Assembly (NCBI RefSeq): GCF_014841115.1
Contig: NZ_JACYTP010000001.1
Coordinates: 372,001-436,000 of the forward strand
Direction of reading: 5' to 3'
DNA length: 64,000 nucleotides
Origin: Photobacterium arenosum
Lineage (GTDB): Bacteria > Pseudomonadota > Gammaproteobacteria > Enterobacterales > Vibrionaceae
Of the stretch, positions 18,065-26,154 are shown one piece after another; the first letter of the stretch is position 1; every line of letters begins with the position of its first letter. Under the pieces are notes generated by a model. It ran no database searches. It was given only the letters and a program-made list of their open reading frames with translations, and was not told the origin of the DNA. The position numbers and the translations under genes are program-made.

Positions 18065-19042
18065 ATGTTACGAACTATTCGACAGACAGTGCTCATTCTT
18101 GGAGCACTGTCTGCTTTTTCCGTTTCAGCTCAGAGTGCTGTCAAACCCGGCTTGTCAGGTAATGTCAGTATAAACCTAGGCTGGTTTAAGAACGACTCCC
18201 ACCTGAGTACCGAGCAGTCTTCCGTACTCAGTTCACTGGACGAATCCGGCACGGACGAAGAAAAAAATCTGCCCCTGCCCATGTGGGATTTACAGCTGGG
18301 TGTCACACCAAATACTGCGCTGTATTTCAAATCAGCACTGGGGGGTATGGCGAGCAGTTTTTATATGCAGGCTGGCCTTACTCAGTATTTGAGCGACGGC
18401 TCCAGCTTAGGCATTGGCGTTATTCCCGGCTTTTTTGACAACGAAGTGTGGGATGACCCTTTTCTGACCGGAACACCAAGACAGGAAACCAAGCGCTCAA
18501 TCCGGGGCGCAGTGCTGGACTATAACCGCATTGCGGGAACCAATGTGTCACTGGAGCTGGCTGCGGGTAAACGAAAAATCGACGATGAGCGCAGCGGAAC
18601 CAGCTATAGCTCGGCGACACAAGACGCGCTGGTTCGTGAAGGCGATCTTTTCTATGCCGCACTGAGTCAAAAACTGGATTTAAATCGTCAGTTTGGTATC
18701 GACTGGAAAATTCACTACATCGATGACAGCGCGGAAGGTAGTGCGATAGCGAACAATCGCTATGGTGTTGAGCTGACAGCCCGGCAACGGATCGATCGCT
18801 ATATTGTGATGCTGGGTGCCAGTGCGGCATGGATTGACTATGACGAGGCCCATCCCATTTTTAACCAGATCCGGGATGACAACCAATACGGTTTTTCCGC
18901 AACCTTGATCTACCTGGCCCCGTTTAACTGGCGAAACGCCAGTGCTATTGCCCGGGCTGGATTCGATAACCTGACGTCCAATATTGATTTTTATGAAGAA
19001 ACTCAGAATCTGTACAGTATAGGGCTGGCCTATTCGTTTTAA
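18065..19042 (+). CDS. DUF2860 family outer-membrane beta-barrel protein
   Basis: A 325-residue exported protein: signal peptide (residues 1-25, ending SAQSA), then alternating beta strands rich in aromatic and Gly residues, ending in LYSIGLAYSF, a C-terminal aromatic residue typical of proteins folded by the BAM complex. The pattern fits the DUF2860 family common in vibrios. ATG at 18065 with AGGA upstream is preferred to the GTG two codons earlier. Its place directly behind the GNAT-nitrilase gene suggests a link between that enzyme and uptake or release through the outer membrane, which is speculation. Confidence 0.78.
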   Translation: MLRTIRQTVLILGALSAFSVSAQSAVKPGLSGNVSINLGWFKNDSHLSTEQSSVLSSLDESGTDEEKNLPLPMWDLQLGVTPNTALYFKSALGGMASSFYMQAGLTQYLSDGSSLGIGVIPGFFDNEVWDDPFLTGTPRQETKRSIRGAVLDYNRIAGTNVSLELAAGKRKIDDERSGTSYSSATQDALVREGDLFYAALSQKLDLNRQFGIDWKIHYIDDSAEGSAIANNRYGVELTARQRIDRYIVMLGASAAWIDYDEAHPIFNQIRDDNQYGFSATLIYLAPFNWRNASAIARAGFDNLTSNIDFYEETQNLYSIGLAYSF

Positions 19043-19050
19043 TCACATTA

Positions 19051-19082
19051 CACACGATGGCAGCCTGCGCTGCCATCGTGTG
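19051..19082. terminator. Bidirectional hairpin between DUF2860 and DsbA-like genes
   Basis: Perfect 13-base-pair stem (CACACGATGGCAG with CTGCCATCGTGTG), six-base loop, between convergent genes. No T tract. Confidence 0.75.
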
Positions 19083-19094
19083 ATTCATAACCGG

Positions 19095-19754
19095 CTAGCT
19101 TTTTTTCGCAAACCACCCTTTCATTACCGACTTAGCGTTTGCCCATTTAAGCTTATCCTTGATGTCATTCAGTGTGGTCAGTTCATTCTGATAGGCAACC
19201 GCAATCGGCCAGCGCTGGCCTTCCACTTCCAGAACCAGTGAAGGAAAGCCCGACACACCCAATGCTGCCGCGTGTTCTATGTCTTTCTGAAGTAATGCGT
19301 CAACCTCAGCACCGGTAATGTCTGTCATGAAACGCGCAACGTCCAAACCCAGCTCAGCTGCCAGTCTGGCGTGGGTCTGGTAGTCAGAAGGATTCATTGC
19401 TCTCAGGTAATAGGCCTGCTGAATCGCCTCTGTCATTGCATACTCCTGTCCCTGTTTTTTTGCGGCAAGAACAGCCCGACAGGCAGGGTACGTCGACCGG
19501 CGCGGCTGGCACTGTATCCAGAATTCATGATTAAATTCCGTCCCCAGCTGGCTGGTTATCCGACGCCAGGTCAGCTGCAACATTTGCTGCATCTCTTCTG
19601 GCATGGGCTGATCACTGTCAGGAGCCAGGCCACCCAACACACAGCGGATTTCCACACCAGCCGGTAACTGATCTTTGAGCCGCTGAAAAGCAGGACGATA
19701 ACCCCAGCACCAGCTACACATAGGATCATGAACGTAATACAAAATAGCGCTCAC
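19095..19754 (-). CDS. DsbA/FrnE-like thioredoxin-fold oxidoreductase (CSWC), cytoplasmic
   Basis: A 219-residue protein with the active site CSWC near residues 13-16 (HDPMCSWCWGY), an alpha-helical insert, and the cis-Pro loop VSGFPSLVLE near residue 175, the layout of the DsbA family branch that includes FrnE and 2-hydroxychromene-2-carboxylate isomerase relatives. It has no signal peptide, so it acts in the cytoplasm, unlike true DsbA. A role in thiol-disulphide exchange is inferred from the intact CXXC. It sits in a stretch with methionine-sulphoxide reductases, which fits an oxidative-damage theme. Confidence 0.82.
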   Translation of the reverse strand: MSAILYYVHDPMCSWCWGYRPAFQRLKDQLPAGVEIRCVLGGLAPDSDQPMPEEMQQMLQLTWRRITSQLGTEFNHEFWIQCQPRRSTYPACRAVLAAKKQGQEYAMTEAIQQAYYLRAMNPSDYQTHARLAAELGLDVARFMTDITGAEVDALLQKDIEHAAALGVSGFPSLVLEVEGQRWPIAVAYQNELTTLNDIKDKLKWANAKSVMKGWFAKKS

Positions 19755-19878
19755 ACATTTCTCCTGACTGAGGCTTATAATAAAATTTCTAACCGTTCAT
19801 TCTAAAGATATCATGGCTATACGCCAGCTTTATCTGGAATCATACCGCTCTGCTTTGATTGCTTCTGCTTATCGGCGA

Positions 19879-20700
19879 TTACTGCTTCTGACGTATCTTA
19901 GCCATTTGATGTGAATACAAGGTTGCAGCATCCTGTTCTGTTAACTGTAAATTAAACTGCGTGGTCAGAAGCTGATATAACATGGTGCCGTCACTGATAT
20001 CGACAGTTCTCTCTTGCCCTGTCTTATCTTCATATTCAAAGTAGGTCAGGTTTCGGATCAGATACCGCCGATTCTCAAGAATCCGCGATACCACCAGATG
20101 ATTCACAAATACGGCGTCAGGGGCTTGATGACTGTAAAAATGGCTGATTGTGCAATCCGATTCCAGGTATTCTGCAAAATCAAAGCGATACAGTGTTACT
20201 ACTTCATCTGAGTTTGTGGCCATCACCAGCATGCCGCCACGGTTGTCTGATTCCACGCTGTACTGGTATCTGACATCAGGCTGAGGCAGGTTGGTATCCA
20301 GGGAAATAATCTGTCTTGGGTTCATTATCCCGAAGCCGGCATCAATCAGATACTGCTTATCGCGCAGGGTGAGTAAGGTTAAGCGATGAGAACGACCATT
20401 GTCCGGGTTACCGTTGAGCATCACACGACCAATCAGAGGGCGGACATCAAAGCCCAGCTGTTTCAGCACCAAAAATAAGACCTTGTTGTGCTCGAAACAA
20501 TACCCGCCGCGGCGTTGCACTACCAAACGATGAAACAAAGCGTCTGGTTCCAGGCTTAAATCATGCTTCAGAATAACATTCGTACTGGAAAACGGATAAC
20601 GAGCCAAATGGGCAGCTAGCAGAGATTGCAGCCATTCCAGGCTGATTTGCGGCTCATTAATACCCAGGCTTTGCAGATATTGATCGATGAGGTTTTTCAT
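19879..20700 (-). CDS. Arylamine N-acetyltransferase
   Basis: A 273-residue NAT with the full catalytic triad: Cys68 in RRGGYCFEHN, His105 in SHRLTLL and Asp120 in LIDAGFG. NATs move the acetyl group of acetyl-CoA to arylamines, hydrazines or hydroxylamines in the cytoplasm. Length is normal for the family. It lies between the DsbA-like gene and the MsrA-like gene on the same strand with gaps of 124 and 141 bases, so co-transcription is uncertain. The natural substrate is unknown. Confidence 0.92.
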   Translation of the reverse strand: MKNLIDQYLQSLGINEPQISLEWLQSLLAAHLARYPFSSTNVILKHDLSLEPDALFHRLVVQRRGGYCFEHNKVLFLVLKQLGFDVRPLIGRVMLNGNPDNGRSHRLTLLTLRDKQYLIDAGFGIMNPRQIISLDTNLPQPDVRYQYSVESDNRGGMLVMATNSDEVVTLYRFDFAEYLESDCTISHFYSHQAPDAVFVNHLVVSRILENRRYLIRNLTYFEYEDKTGQERTVDISDGTMLYQLLTTQFNLQLTEQDAATLYSHQMAKIRQKQ

Positions 20701-20841
20701 TTAATCGCTCCGTTGAATCAGATTTGATAACGCCACGATAAAACCTCAGGTTAACTTGAGGTCAAGCATTAATTTATTGCGAAGACCTCTGGTGCCGCTC
20801 TTCACAAACCCGCTGAATCAGTGCACTGCCCGGTTTTTGTA

Positions 20842-21363
20842 TCACTTGATATCGACAGGTAACTGCTCCAGCACATGCCGTTTCCTATCGTCAACGCGAT
20901 CACTGAACTGACTCAGTAAAATGCTGAGTTTCGGACTGATACGCATCTGACAAAAAGGTTTCTGCGGATTGCTGTAAAAATAATTCTGGATTTCATGCCG
21001 TGATGGCTGAAACGCATCAAAGCGCAGGGCCTGCGTTAAGATAGGCTGTTCGAATTCCGGTTGAAGAGCTTTGAGACAAACCTGTGCGGCACGTTGCTGG
21101 TCAGGACTGAACGCATAAACAGCCGAGCGGTATCTGTGGCGCAAGGCATGGTTCGACGTACAGCTGTGAGTATAAAGGTGAATCTGAATCAGGGTATAAA
21201 GATCGATCCTGGCAGGATCAAAGCGTAATAAAATCCCTTCAGACATCTCTTCGTGTCCCTGAGCTGACAACCAGCCCTGATCGACTTCGCCAACGCCTTT
21301 CAGCGACCGAAACACAGCCTCCGTACACCAATGGCAACTTCCGCCCAGACCGACAGTTTCCAT
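20842..21363 (-). CDS. msrA: Peptide-methionine (S)-S-oxide reductase MsrA-like
   Basis: A 173-residue MsrA-fold protein. The active-site region reads GLGGSCHWCTEAVF where the textbook form is GCFWGVE, so the catalytic Cys is kept but followed by His rather than Phe, and a second Cys lies three residues later. LYTHSCTSNHALRHRYRSAVY is broken from the canonical HDPT...RGNQYRSAIY. The divergent pattern marks a distinct subgroup; it probably still repairs S-sulphoxide of methionine but substrate use may differ. Start at 21363 follows GGAGGCACTGG. A msrB gene lies 1.7 kb away on the opposite strand. Confidence 0.8.
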   Translation of the reverse strand: METVGLGGSCHWCTEAVFRSLKGVGEVDQGWLSAQGHEEMSEGILLRFDPARIDLYTLIQIHLYTHSCTSNHALRHRYRSAVYAFSPDQQRAAQVCLKALQPEFEQPILTQALRFDAFQPSRHEIQNYFYSNPQKPFCQMRISPKLSILLSQFSDRVDDRKRHVLEQLPVDIK

Positions 21364-21670
21364 CCAGTGCCTCCTGCTTTATCCATTCGACTTTGGTAAT
21401 TGGACTCCTTCAGGCAGGAAATGGTTTCACCGACAGCAGCATCTTGCCGATTTCTCTGCGCAATTTATGTAATCAAATGTTGCACTCGCTGCGACAGCCA
21501 GCCATTTTTCGCCGATAGAACAACACAGCAGCAGGCCGAAATGACTCTGGCGGGAAGCAATCAACAACCGTCTCTGAAACGGTTAGCAGGCTGGAAAGTA
21601 AAGAGGTTTCAGCACTGTGCTCTATTGGCCGGATGAGCACTTTATGGTCTGACGGACTACAGGAAGGCTG
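21364..21670. other. Intergenic stretch upstream of msrA-like gene
   Basis: About 300 bases with no gene I can support; small open frames here lack ribosome sites and family resemblance. It must hold the msrA-side promoter (minus strand). Confidence 0.4.
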
Positions 21671-21694
21671 TCCCCGGGCAAGGCTGCCCGGGGA
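21671..21694 (-). terminator. Terminator of trhO
   Basis: Perfect ten-base-pair GC-rich stem (TCCCCGGGCA with TGCCCGGGGA) with loop AGGC, 21 bases beyond the trhO stop codon. Confidence 0.7.
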
Positions 21695-21714
21695 TGTGTT
21701 CTTTTCTAATGCAG

Positions 21715-22695
21715 TTAACGCTGTTCGCGCTGCTGTTTCTTGCGTGTCAGCTTTTCCTGCCGACGGGCTTCGATAATATTTTTAGCATCACCGCCAACGT
21801 GTTGTTCACCACGCTGTGCTGCCAGCTGAACCTGCTTCTCACGCTCGCGAAAACGGGCTTTCTGCTCGTCAGAATGTTTATCAAAACATTTCGGGCAGCT
21901 TACGCCTTTTTCAAATTGCACACTCTGCATATCCTGCTCTGTGATCGGTAAACGGCAGGCGTTACACATGTCATAAGAGCCTTTTTCCAACTGGTGATTT
22001 ACCGTGACACGGCCATCAAAGACATAGCACTCGCCTTCCCACAAACTCTCTTCGGCAGGCACCTCTTCCAGGTATTTCAGGATACCGCCTTCCAGGTGAT
22101 AAACCTCATCAAAACCCTGCTCTTTCAGGTAAGCGGTGGATTTTTCGCAGCGGATACCCCCGGTACAGAACATCGCCACTTTCTTGTGTTTAGCCGGGTC
22201 CAGGTTCTCTTTCACGTACTCCGGGAACTCGCGGAAAGTCTCTGTCTTCGGGTTGACAGCGCGTTTGAAAGTGCCTACTTCGATTTCATAGTCATTACGG
22301 GTATCGACGACGAAAACGTCCGGGTCAGCAATCAGCTCGTTCCAGTCTTTTGGCTTCACATAGGTGCCGACAACATGGCGAGGATCAATACCCTCTACAC
22401 CCATGGTCACTATCTCTTTCTTCAACTTAACTTTTGAGCGGTTGAACGGTTGATGATCGTCGAATGACTCTTTGTACACTATGTCTGTTAAGCGAGAGTC
22501 CGTCTTAAACCAGGCCTGCAGAGCGTCAATGTTTTCGCGCTTGCCGGCAACTGTGCCGTTAATACCCTCTTTAGCAAGCAGTAACGTACCGCGAACCTGA
22601 TTCTCTTCCATCAGGTTCTGTAATGGCTCACGAAGGGCTTCAAAATCTTCCAGTGCAACAAACTTATACAGTGCACAAACTACATATTGGGACAT
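21715..22695 (-). CDS. trhO: tRNA uridine(34) hydroxylase TrhO (rhodanese family)
   Basis: A 326-residue protein matching E. coli TrhO (YceA), the oxygen-dependent enzyme that hydroxylates U34 of certain tRNAs to make ho5U. The order is an N-terminal ferredoxin-like domain (GINGTVAG), a rhodanese domain with active-site Cys in [12 protein letters not shown], and a C-terminal zinc-like part with CNAC and CPKC followed by a basic helix ([16 protein letters not shown]). Only the first ATG gives a family-like start. It is monocistronic and divergent from msrB. Confidence 0.95.
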   Translation of the reverse strand: MSQYVVCALYKFVALEDFEALREPLQNLMEENQVRGTLLLAKEGINGTVAGKRENIDALQAWFKTDSRLTDIVYKESFDDHQPFNRSKVKLKKEIVTMGVEGIDPRHVVGTYVKPKDWNELIADPDVFVVDTRNDYEIEVGTFKRAVNPKTETFREFPEYVKENLDPAKHKKVAMFCTGGIRCEKSTAYLKEQGFDEVYHLEGGILKYLEEVPAEESLWEGECYVFDGRVTVNHQLEKGSYDMCNACRLPITEQDMQSVQFEKGVSCPKCFDKHSDEQKARFREREKQVQLAAQRGEQHVGGDAKNIIEARRQEKLTRKKQQREQR

Positions 22696-23053
22696 CGTTT
22701 TTCCTCAGTGCGGACTGGATCGTAAATCCAGAGCATTGTTCTATACATCAACGGGTAGCGTTTGCTGACCCTGCTACTTGTTCTCGCAGCAATACCCAGC
22801 CAACCAGTTTCAGGCTGATACCGGTTGGCCAAAAGACTCGTCATTCACAGTTTTACTATGACTGCACCTACAGACAGCATACAAAAGTGAATAAGCGCGG
22901 CATTATAGCCAAGTCTGTCCGCATAAAACACACATTTAGAATATGGTTAATTTATACGGTTATCTCGGGTCTATACCTTTGAGGGCGCTTTTCTTGAAAT
23001 TCTTGAACTATGGCCCTATCTATAAAACCACATCTAGTTAGTTGGAGAACGAC
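22696..23053. promoter_or_regulatory. Divergent region between trhO and msrB
   Basis: A 358-base gap holding both divergent promoters. A seven-base inverted repeat GCCAACC/GGTTGGC spans 22799-22829. No small gene or riboswitch was recognised. Confidence 0.35.
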
Positions 23054-23500
23054 ATGCTCACTTGGGAAAAAGTTATTGAACACGCAACCAAAGGCGATAT
23101 CGTGCCTCCCCGCCGCGTTGAAAAGGCCGAAGAGGAATGGCGCCAGCAACTGACTGACGATGAATACTACATTACGCGCCAGAAAGGTACGGAAAGACCG
23201 TTTAAGTCAGAAATGTGTGAATTGTTCGAGCCGGGGGAATACGCCTGTGTCTGTTGCGGCAATATGCTGTTTGACGCCGGGGAAAAATTTGACTCCGGTT
23301 CAGGCTGGCCATCTTTCACACAACCGGTAAGCGTCAATGCTATCAATTATCTGATGGACACCTCGCACGGCATGCAGCGAATTGAAACCGTCTGTGCTGT
23401 CTGCGATGCTCATCTCGGTCATGTCTTTCCTGACGGCCCGGCACCCAGCGGACTGCGGTACTGCATGAATGCCGTTGCCCTGAAGAAAGTCAGTCTGTAA
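23054..23500 (+). CDS. msrB: Peptide-methionine (R)-S-oxide reductase MsrB
   Basis: A 148-residue zinc MsrB. Zinc cysteines are CVCC (65-68) and CAVC (114-117); the catalytic Cys137 is in GLRYCMNAVAL. SGSGWPSF and HLGHVFPDGP are the substrate-binding motifs. It reduces methionine-R-sulphoxide in proteins, complementing the MsrA-like gene nearby. ATG at 23054 has GGAG seven bases before it. The protein has no signal, so it is cytoplasmic. A strong terminator follows at once. Confidence 0.95.
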   Translation: MLTWEKVIEHATKGDIVPPRRVEKAEEEWRQQLTDDEYYITRQKGTERPFKSEMCELFEPGEYACVCCGNMLFDAGEKFDSGSGWPSFTQPVSVNAINYLMDTSHGMQRIETVCAVCDAHLGHVFPDGPAPSGLRYCMNAVALKKVSL

Positions 23501-23505
23501 CTACA

Positions 23506-23529
23506 CTTGCCCGATACCAGTCGGGCAAG
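23506..23529. terminator. Bidirectional terminator between msrB and the coiled-coil gene
   Basis: Nine-base-pair perfect stem (CTTGCCCGA with TCGGGCAAG), six-base loop; it abuts the stop codon of the convergent gene. Confidence 0.8.
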
Positions 23530-23814
23530 TTATTTATATTTATCCCAGGCCGCCCTGAACGCTTTTTTCATTGAATCAAACGCTTCTTCAGCACCCTGCC
23601 GTAATTCTCCCCATGCCTCTTCGCTGGCATGTTTCACTTCGTCCAGTTTCTTTTCCGCTTCTGCTTTTCTGGTTTTCAGTTGTTGAATTTCATCACGATA
23701 TTTTTCTTTCAGCTCTGCGCCTGAGTGCTGAGCTTTTGCTTCCAATTTGTCGATTTCTGCATTGATCTCTTTCATTTGTGCGCTGAGCTTTTCTACAAAT
23801 GCTTTTCTGTCCAT
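23530..23814 (-). CDS. Small cytoplasmic coiled-coil (sll1863-like) protein
   Basis: A 94-residue, highly charged helical protein without signal peptide. Heptads run from about residue 5 to 65, then the C-terminal pattern EEAWGELRQGAEEAFDSMKKAF resembles the end of the exported protein at 15837-16331. ATG at 23814 is chosen over an upstream TTG because GAGAG precedes it. The family is linked to stress in databases; function is not shown. The matched pair of locations is noted as a finding. Confidence 0.7.
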   Translation of the reverse strand: MDRKAFVEKLSAQMKEINAEIDKLEAKAQHSGAELKEKYRDEIQQLKTRKAEAEKKLDEVKHASEEAWGELRQGAEEAFDSMKKAFRAAWDKYK

Positions 23815-24002
23815 CTCATACTCTCTCAAAGTGGGTGGCTCACAGTTGCGGCCAGTGAATCGTAGATAAATGAATTGCAGATATAAGCATAGTTGCTTAA
23901 CAGCGTTCTGTTAGTGTCATTCCGGAATATAAAAGGGGAACACTTGCAGTACATGTCTGATAGCGCTATAACCCCTCCATAGACGACTCAGGGAGAACAA
24001 GG

Positions 24003-24518
24003 ATGATCATCGCGCAGTTAGGCAATCCGATACTACGCCAGCAGGCGAAAGCCCTGTCGACTGAACAATGGAAAGAATACGCCCCCTTTTTTACTGACTT
24101 AGCATCTCTGATGCTCAGCCACCAGGGAGTAGGTATTGCAGCCCCGCAGGTCAGTGAATCGCTGCGTGCTTTTATCGTTGCCTCTTCTCCGAATGCCCGT
24201 TACCCGAATGCGCCGACTATGACGCCAACGCTGATGCTCAACCCTGAGATTTACTGGATGAGCGAGGAGATAGAAAAAGACTGGGAAGGTTGCCTGAGTA
24301 TCCCCGGTATTCGCGCGCTGGTACCGCGTTCCACCAGAATAAGTGTTGGTTACGAACAGCTTGATGGGCAAAAAGTCCGCTGTGAGTTATCTGGCTTCAT
24401 CGCGCGGATATTCCAGCATGAGTTAGACCACTTAAACGGTATCGTTTTTCTTGATCGTGCAGACTCGCACGATTACGCCACTGAAGACGAGTACCGTCGG
24501 CAACTGGGACTGAACTGA
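24003..24518 (+). CDS. def: Peptide deformylase
   Basis: A 171-residue deformylase with all three motifs: GVGIAAPQ (42-49), EGCLSIPG with metal ligand Cys97, and QHELDHLNG with His139, Glu140 and His143. It removes the formyl group from new proteins in the cytoplasm. It is not beside fmt, so it may be a second copy besides the essential def-fmt locus; motif 1 has Ile where the major form has Leu, as in many secondary deformylases. GGGAG lies upstream of the ATG. Confidence 0.9.
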   Translation: MIIAQLGNPILRQQAKALSTEQWKEYAPFFTDLASLMLSHQGVGIAAPQVSESLRAFIVASSPNARYPNAPTMTPTLMLNPEIYWMSEEIEKDWEGCLSIPGIRALVPRSTRISVGYEQLDGQKVRCELSGFIARIFQHELDHLNGIVFLDRADSHDYATEDEYRRQLGLN

Positions 24519-24542
24519 AAGAAGCGGCCTGAGCCGCTTCTT
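24519..24542 (+). terminator. Terminator of the deformylase gene
   Basis: Ten-base-pair stem (AAGAAGCGGC with GCCGCTTCTT) with loop CTGA, followed by ATTCAT, directly after the stop codon; also in place to end the convergent DMT gene. Confidence 0.8.
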
Positions 24543-24585
24543 ATTCATGATCTGCTATCTTCTCGCCTGGTTTTTCCGTATTTGT

Positions 24586-25515
24586 CTATTGCTGCCTGAC
24601 AGAAGCCGAAGGATTATTCTGCTGGTGACTCGCTTTCTTCTGGCCTGGCTTTTCTTGTTGACCATCCAGTGCCGAAGCAGTAATCCGGGTTGGTTTGGCG
24701 GGTTTCTTCATGAATAGCAATGCCATCAGGATCAAACTAATTCCCGCCCATTGCAAGAGCCCAAGGCTTTCTCCGACCAGTCCAATACCCAGCAAGACAG
24801 CAGTAACCGGGTTTATCAATGAGAACATCGACATCACGTTCGGACCGAGTTTTTTCACTGAACGTACCCAGGCCCAGTAACCAAATGCAGTGTTCAGTAA
24901 TACCAGCCATAACAGACCGGGTATCGCATCCACAGGCAGCGCAACCGGCGCGCCGGCCACGAACCAAGCGAAGGGAATCAGCATCATGCCACCAAGAACG
25001 AGCTGCCAGGCGGCAAAGCTCAGCGCATCGTTAACCGGCCATCGTTTCATCCAGATAGCGGACTGCGAGACCAGAGCTGTGCCAGCCAGAGCGGCCAGGG
25101 TGCCAATCGGATCCAAATCTGCAGACGGGTTCAGCAATAAGCCCACTCCAATTAAACCCAGTATCGCTAACACCACTGAGCGAGGGTCCGGTTTTTTACC
25201 TTCCCCTATCCACTGCAGTAGCATCATCTGCAACGGCATCGTTGCCCCCAACGTGCCGGCGACAGAGCCAGGCAAGCGGTAAGCAGCGATAAAAAGTAAC
25301 ACAAAGAATGCGGCAATATTGCAAAAGCTCAGCAAGGTCATGCGACTCCAGCTCAGCGGCGGCAGCTTTGGTCGTAGCAAAAGCAACACCAGTCCGGCAG
25401 GTAAAGCCCGCCACACAGCCACCCAATATGGAGACATATCTTGCAGAAACAGGCTGACGGCAGCATAGGTGCTACCCCACAGCATTGGCACTAATAACGC
25501 GAGCAGATAGTTCAT
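24586..25515 (-). CDS. EamA/DMT family exporter
   Basis: A 309-residue inner-membrane protein with ten helices in two EamA repeats (first about 5-135, second about 145-275) and a polar C-terminal tail rich in Gln, Lys and Ser. DMT members export drugs, amino acids or metabolites. It is divergent from a MarR-family gene with paired repeats in the shared promoter region, the usual layout for a regulator controlling its neighbour exporter. Substrate unknown. Confidence 0.88.
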   Translation of the reverse strand: MNYLLALLVPMLWGSTYAAVSLFLQDMSPYWVAVWRALPAGLVLLLLRPKLPPLSWSRMTLLSFCNIAAFFVLLFIAAYRLPGSVAGTLGATMPLQMMLLQWIGEGKKPDPRSVVLAILGLIGVGLLLNPSADLDPIGTLAALAGTALVSQSAIWMKRWPVNDALSFAAWQLVLGGMMLIPFAWFVAGAPVALPVDAIPGLLWLVLLNTAFGYWAWVRSVKKLGPNVMSMFSLINPVTAVLLGIGLVGESLGLLQWAGISLILMALLFMKKPAKPTRITASALDGQQEKPGQKKASHQQNNPSASVRQQ

Positions 25516-25540
25516 TTCACTTCCCTTTAAGAATCTTTAC

Positions 25541-25600
25541 ATCAAATATCTTTGTATGAAGATAAATTAGTGGCTATTTGCCTTTTAATCAAGTATCTTT
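25541..25600. promoter_or_regulatory. Candidate MarR operators in the DMT-MarR divergent region
   Basis: Two near-identical 13-mers, ATCAAATATCTTT (25541-25553) and ATCAAGTATCTTT (25588-25600), lie 47 bases apart; the first overlaps the inverted repeat ATCTT-N6-AAGAT (25548-25563). AT-rich dyads of this size are typical MarR sites, and the placement would let one protein control both genes. Confidence 0.55.
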
Positions 25601-25656
25601 TTCGAAAAGTTAATGACATATTTTTGACTCAATGAAGAACGGACAAACACAACCCT

Positions 25657-26148
25657 ATGCAAGATCATGTCGATAAACTATTGATTCAATGGCAGGAACA
25701 CCGGCCAGACTTGGATTGCTCTCCTATGGGGATCATTGGCCGCATGTATCGGGCCCACAGAATAATGACGGACAGCATCAATGACGTGTTCAAAGGCTAC
25801 GGGCTGAGCCAGGTTGAGTTTGATATTCTGGCCTCGCTGCGCAGAGCTGGCGAACCCCTTACGCCAACCCAGCTTTATCACACCGTGATGCTGTCTTCCG
25901 GGGCGATGACAGCCCGGCTGGATAAACTGACCGACAGAGGGCTGATCTACCGGCAGCCGAGTGACGATGACAGACGCAGCTGTAAGGTGTCGTTAACAGA
26001 AGCAGGACAGGCTCTGGTCGACAAAGCCGTCACAGCCCATGTTGCCAATGAGCATCAGATGCTGACGGCCTTAGACAAAGATGAGCAGGCCCAGCTAGCG
26101 GGATTATTGCGAAAATGGCTGTTGGCTAACGAGTCAGCATTGAAATAA
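25657..26148 (+). CDS. MarR family transcriptional regulator
   Basis: A 163-residue winged-helix regulator. The DNA-binding part covers residues ~45-115, with SQVEFDILASLRRAGEPLTPTQL and the wing DRRSCKVSLTEAG; the DDRRS motif is the family hallmark. Outer helices form the dimer. It presumably represses the divergent DMT exporter gene and itself until a ligand binds; this is inferred from layout. Its stop lies six bases from the convergent DUF2254 stop. Confidence 0.9.
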   Translation: MQDHVDKLLIQWQEHRPDLDCSPMGIIGRMYRAHRIMTDSINDVFKGYGLSQVEFDILASLRRAGEPLTPTQLYHTVMLSSGAMTARLDKLTDRGLIYRQPSDDDRRSCKVSLTEAGQALVDKAVTAHVANEHQMLTALDKDEQAQLAGLLRKWLLANESALK

Positions 26149-26154
26149 CCTCAA

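Noticed and set aside
21400..21636. Plus-strand open frame upstream of msrA-like gene
   Set aside because: No ribosome site and no recognisable protein; overlaps the msrA promoter region.
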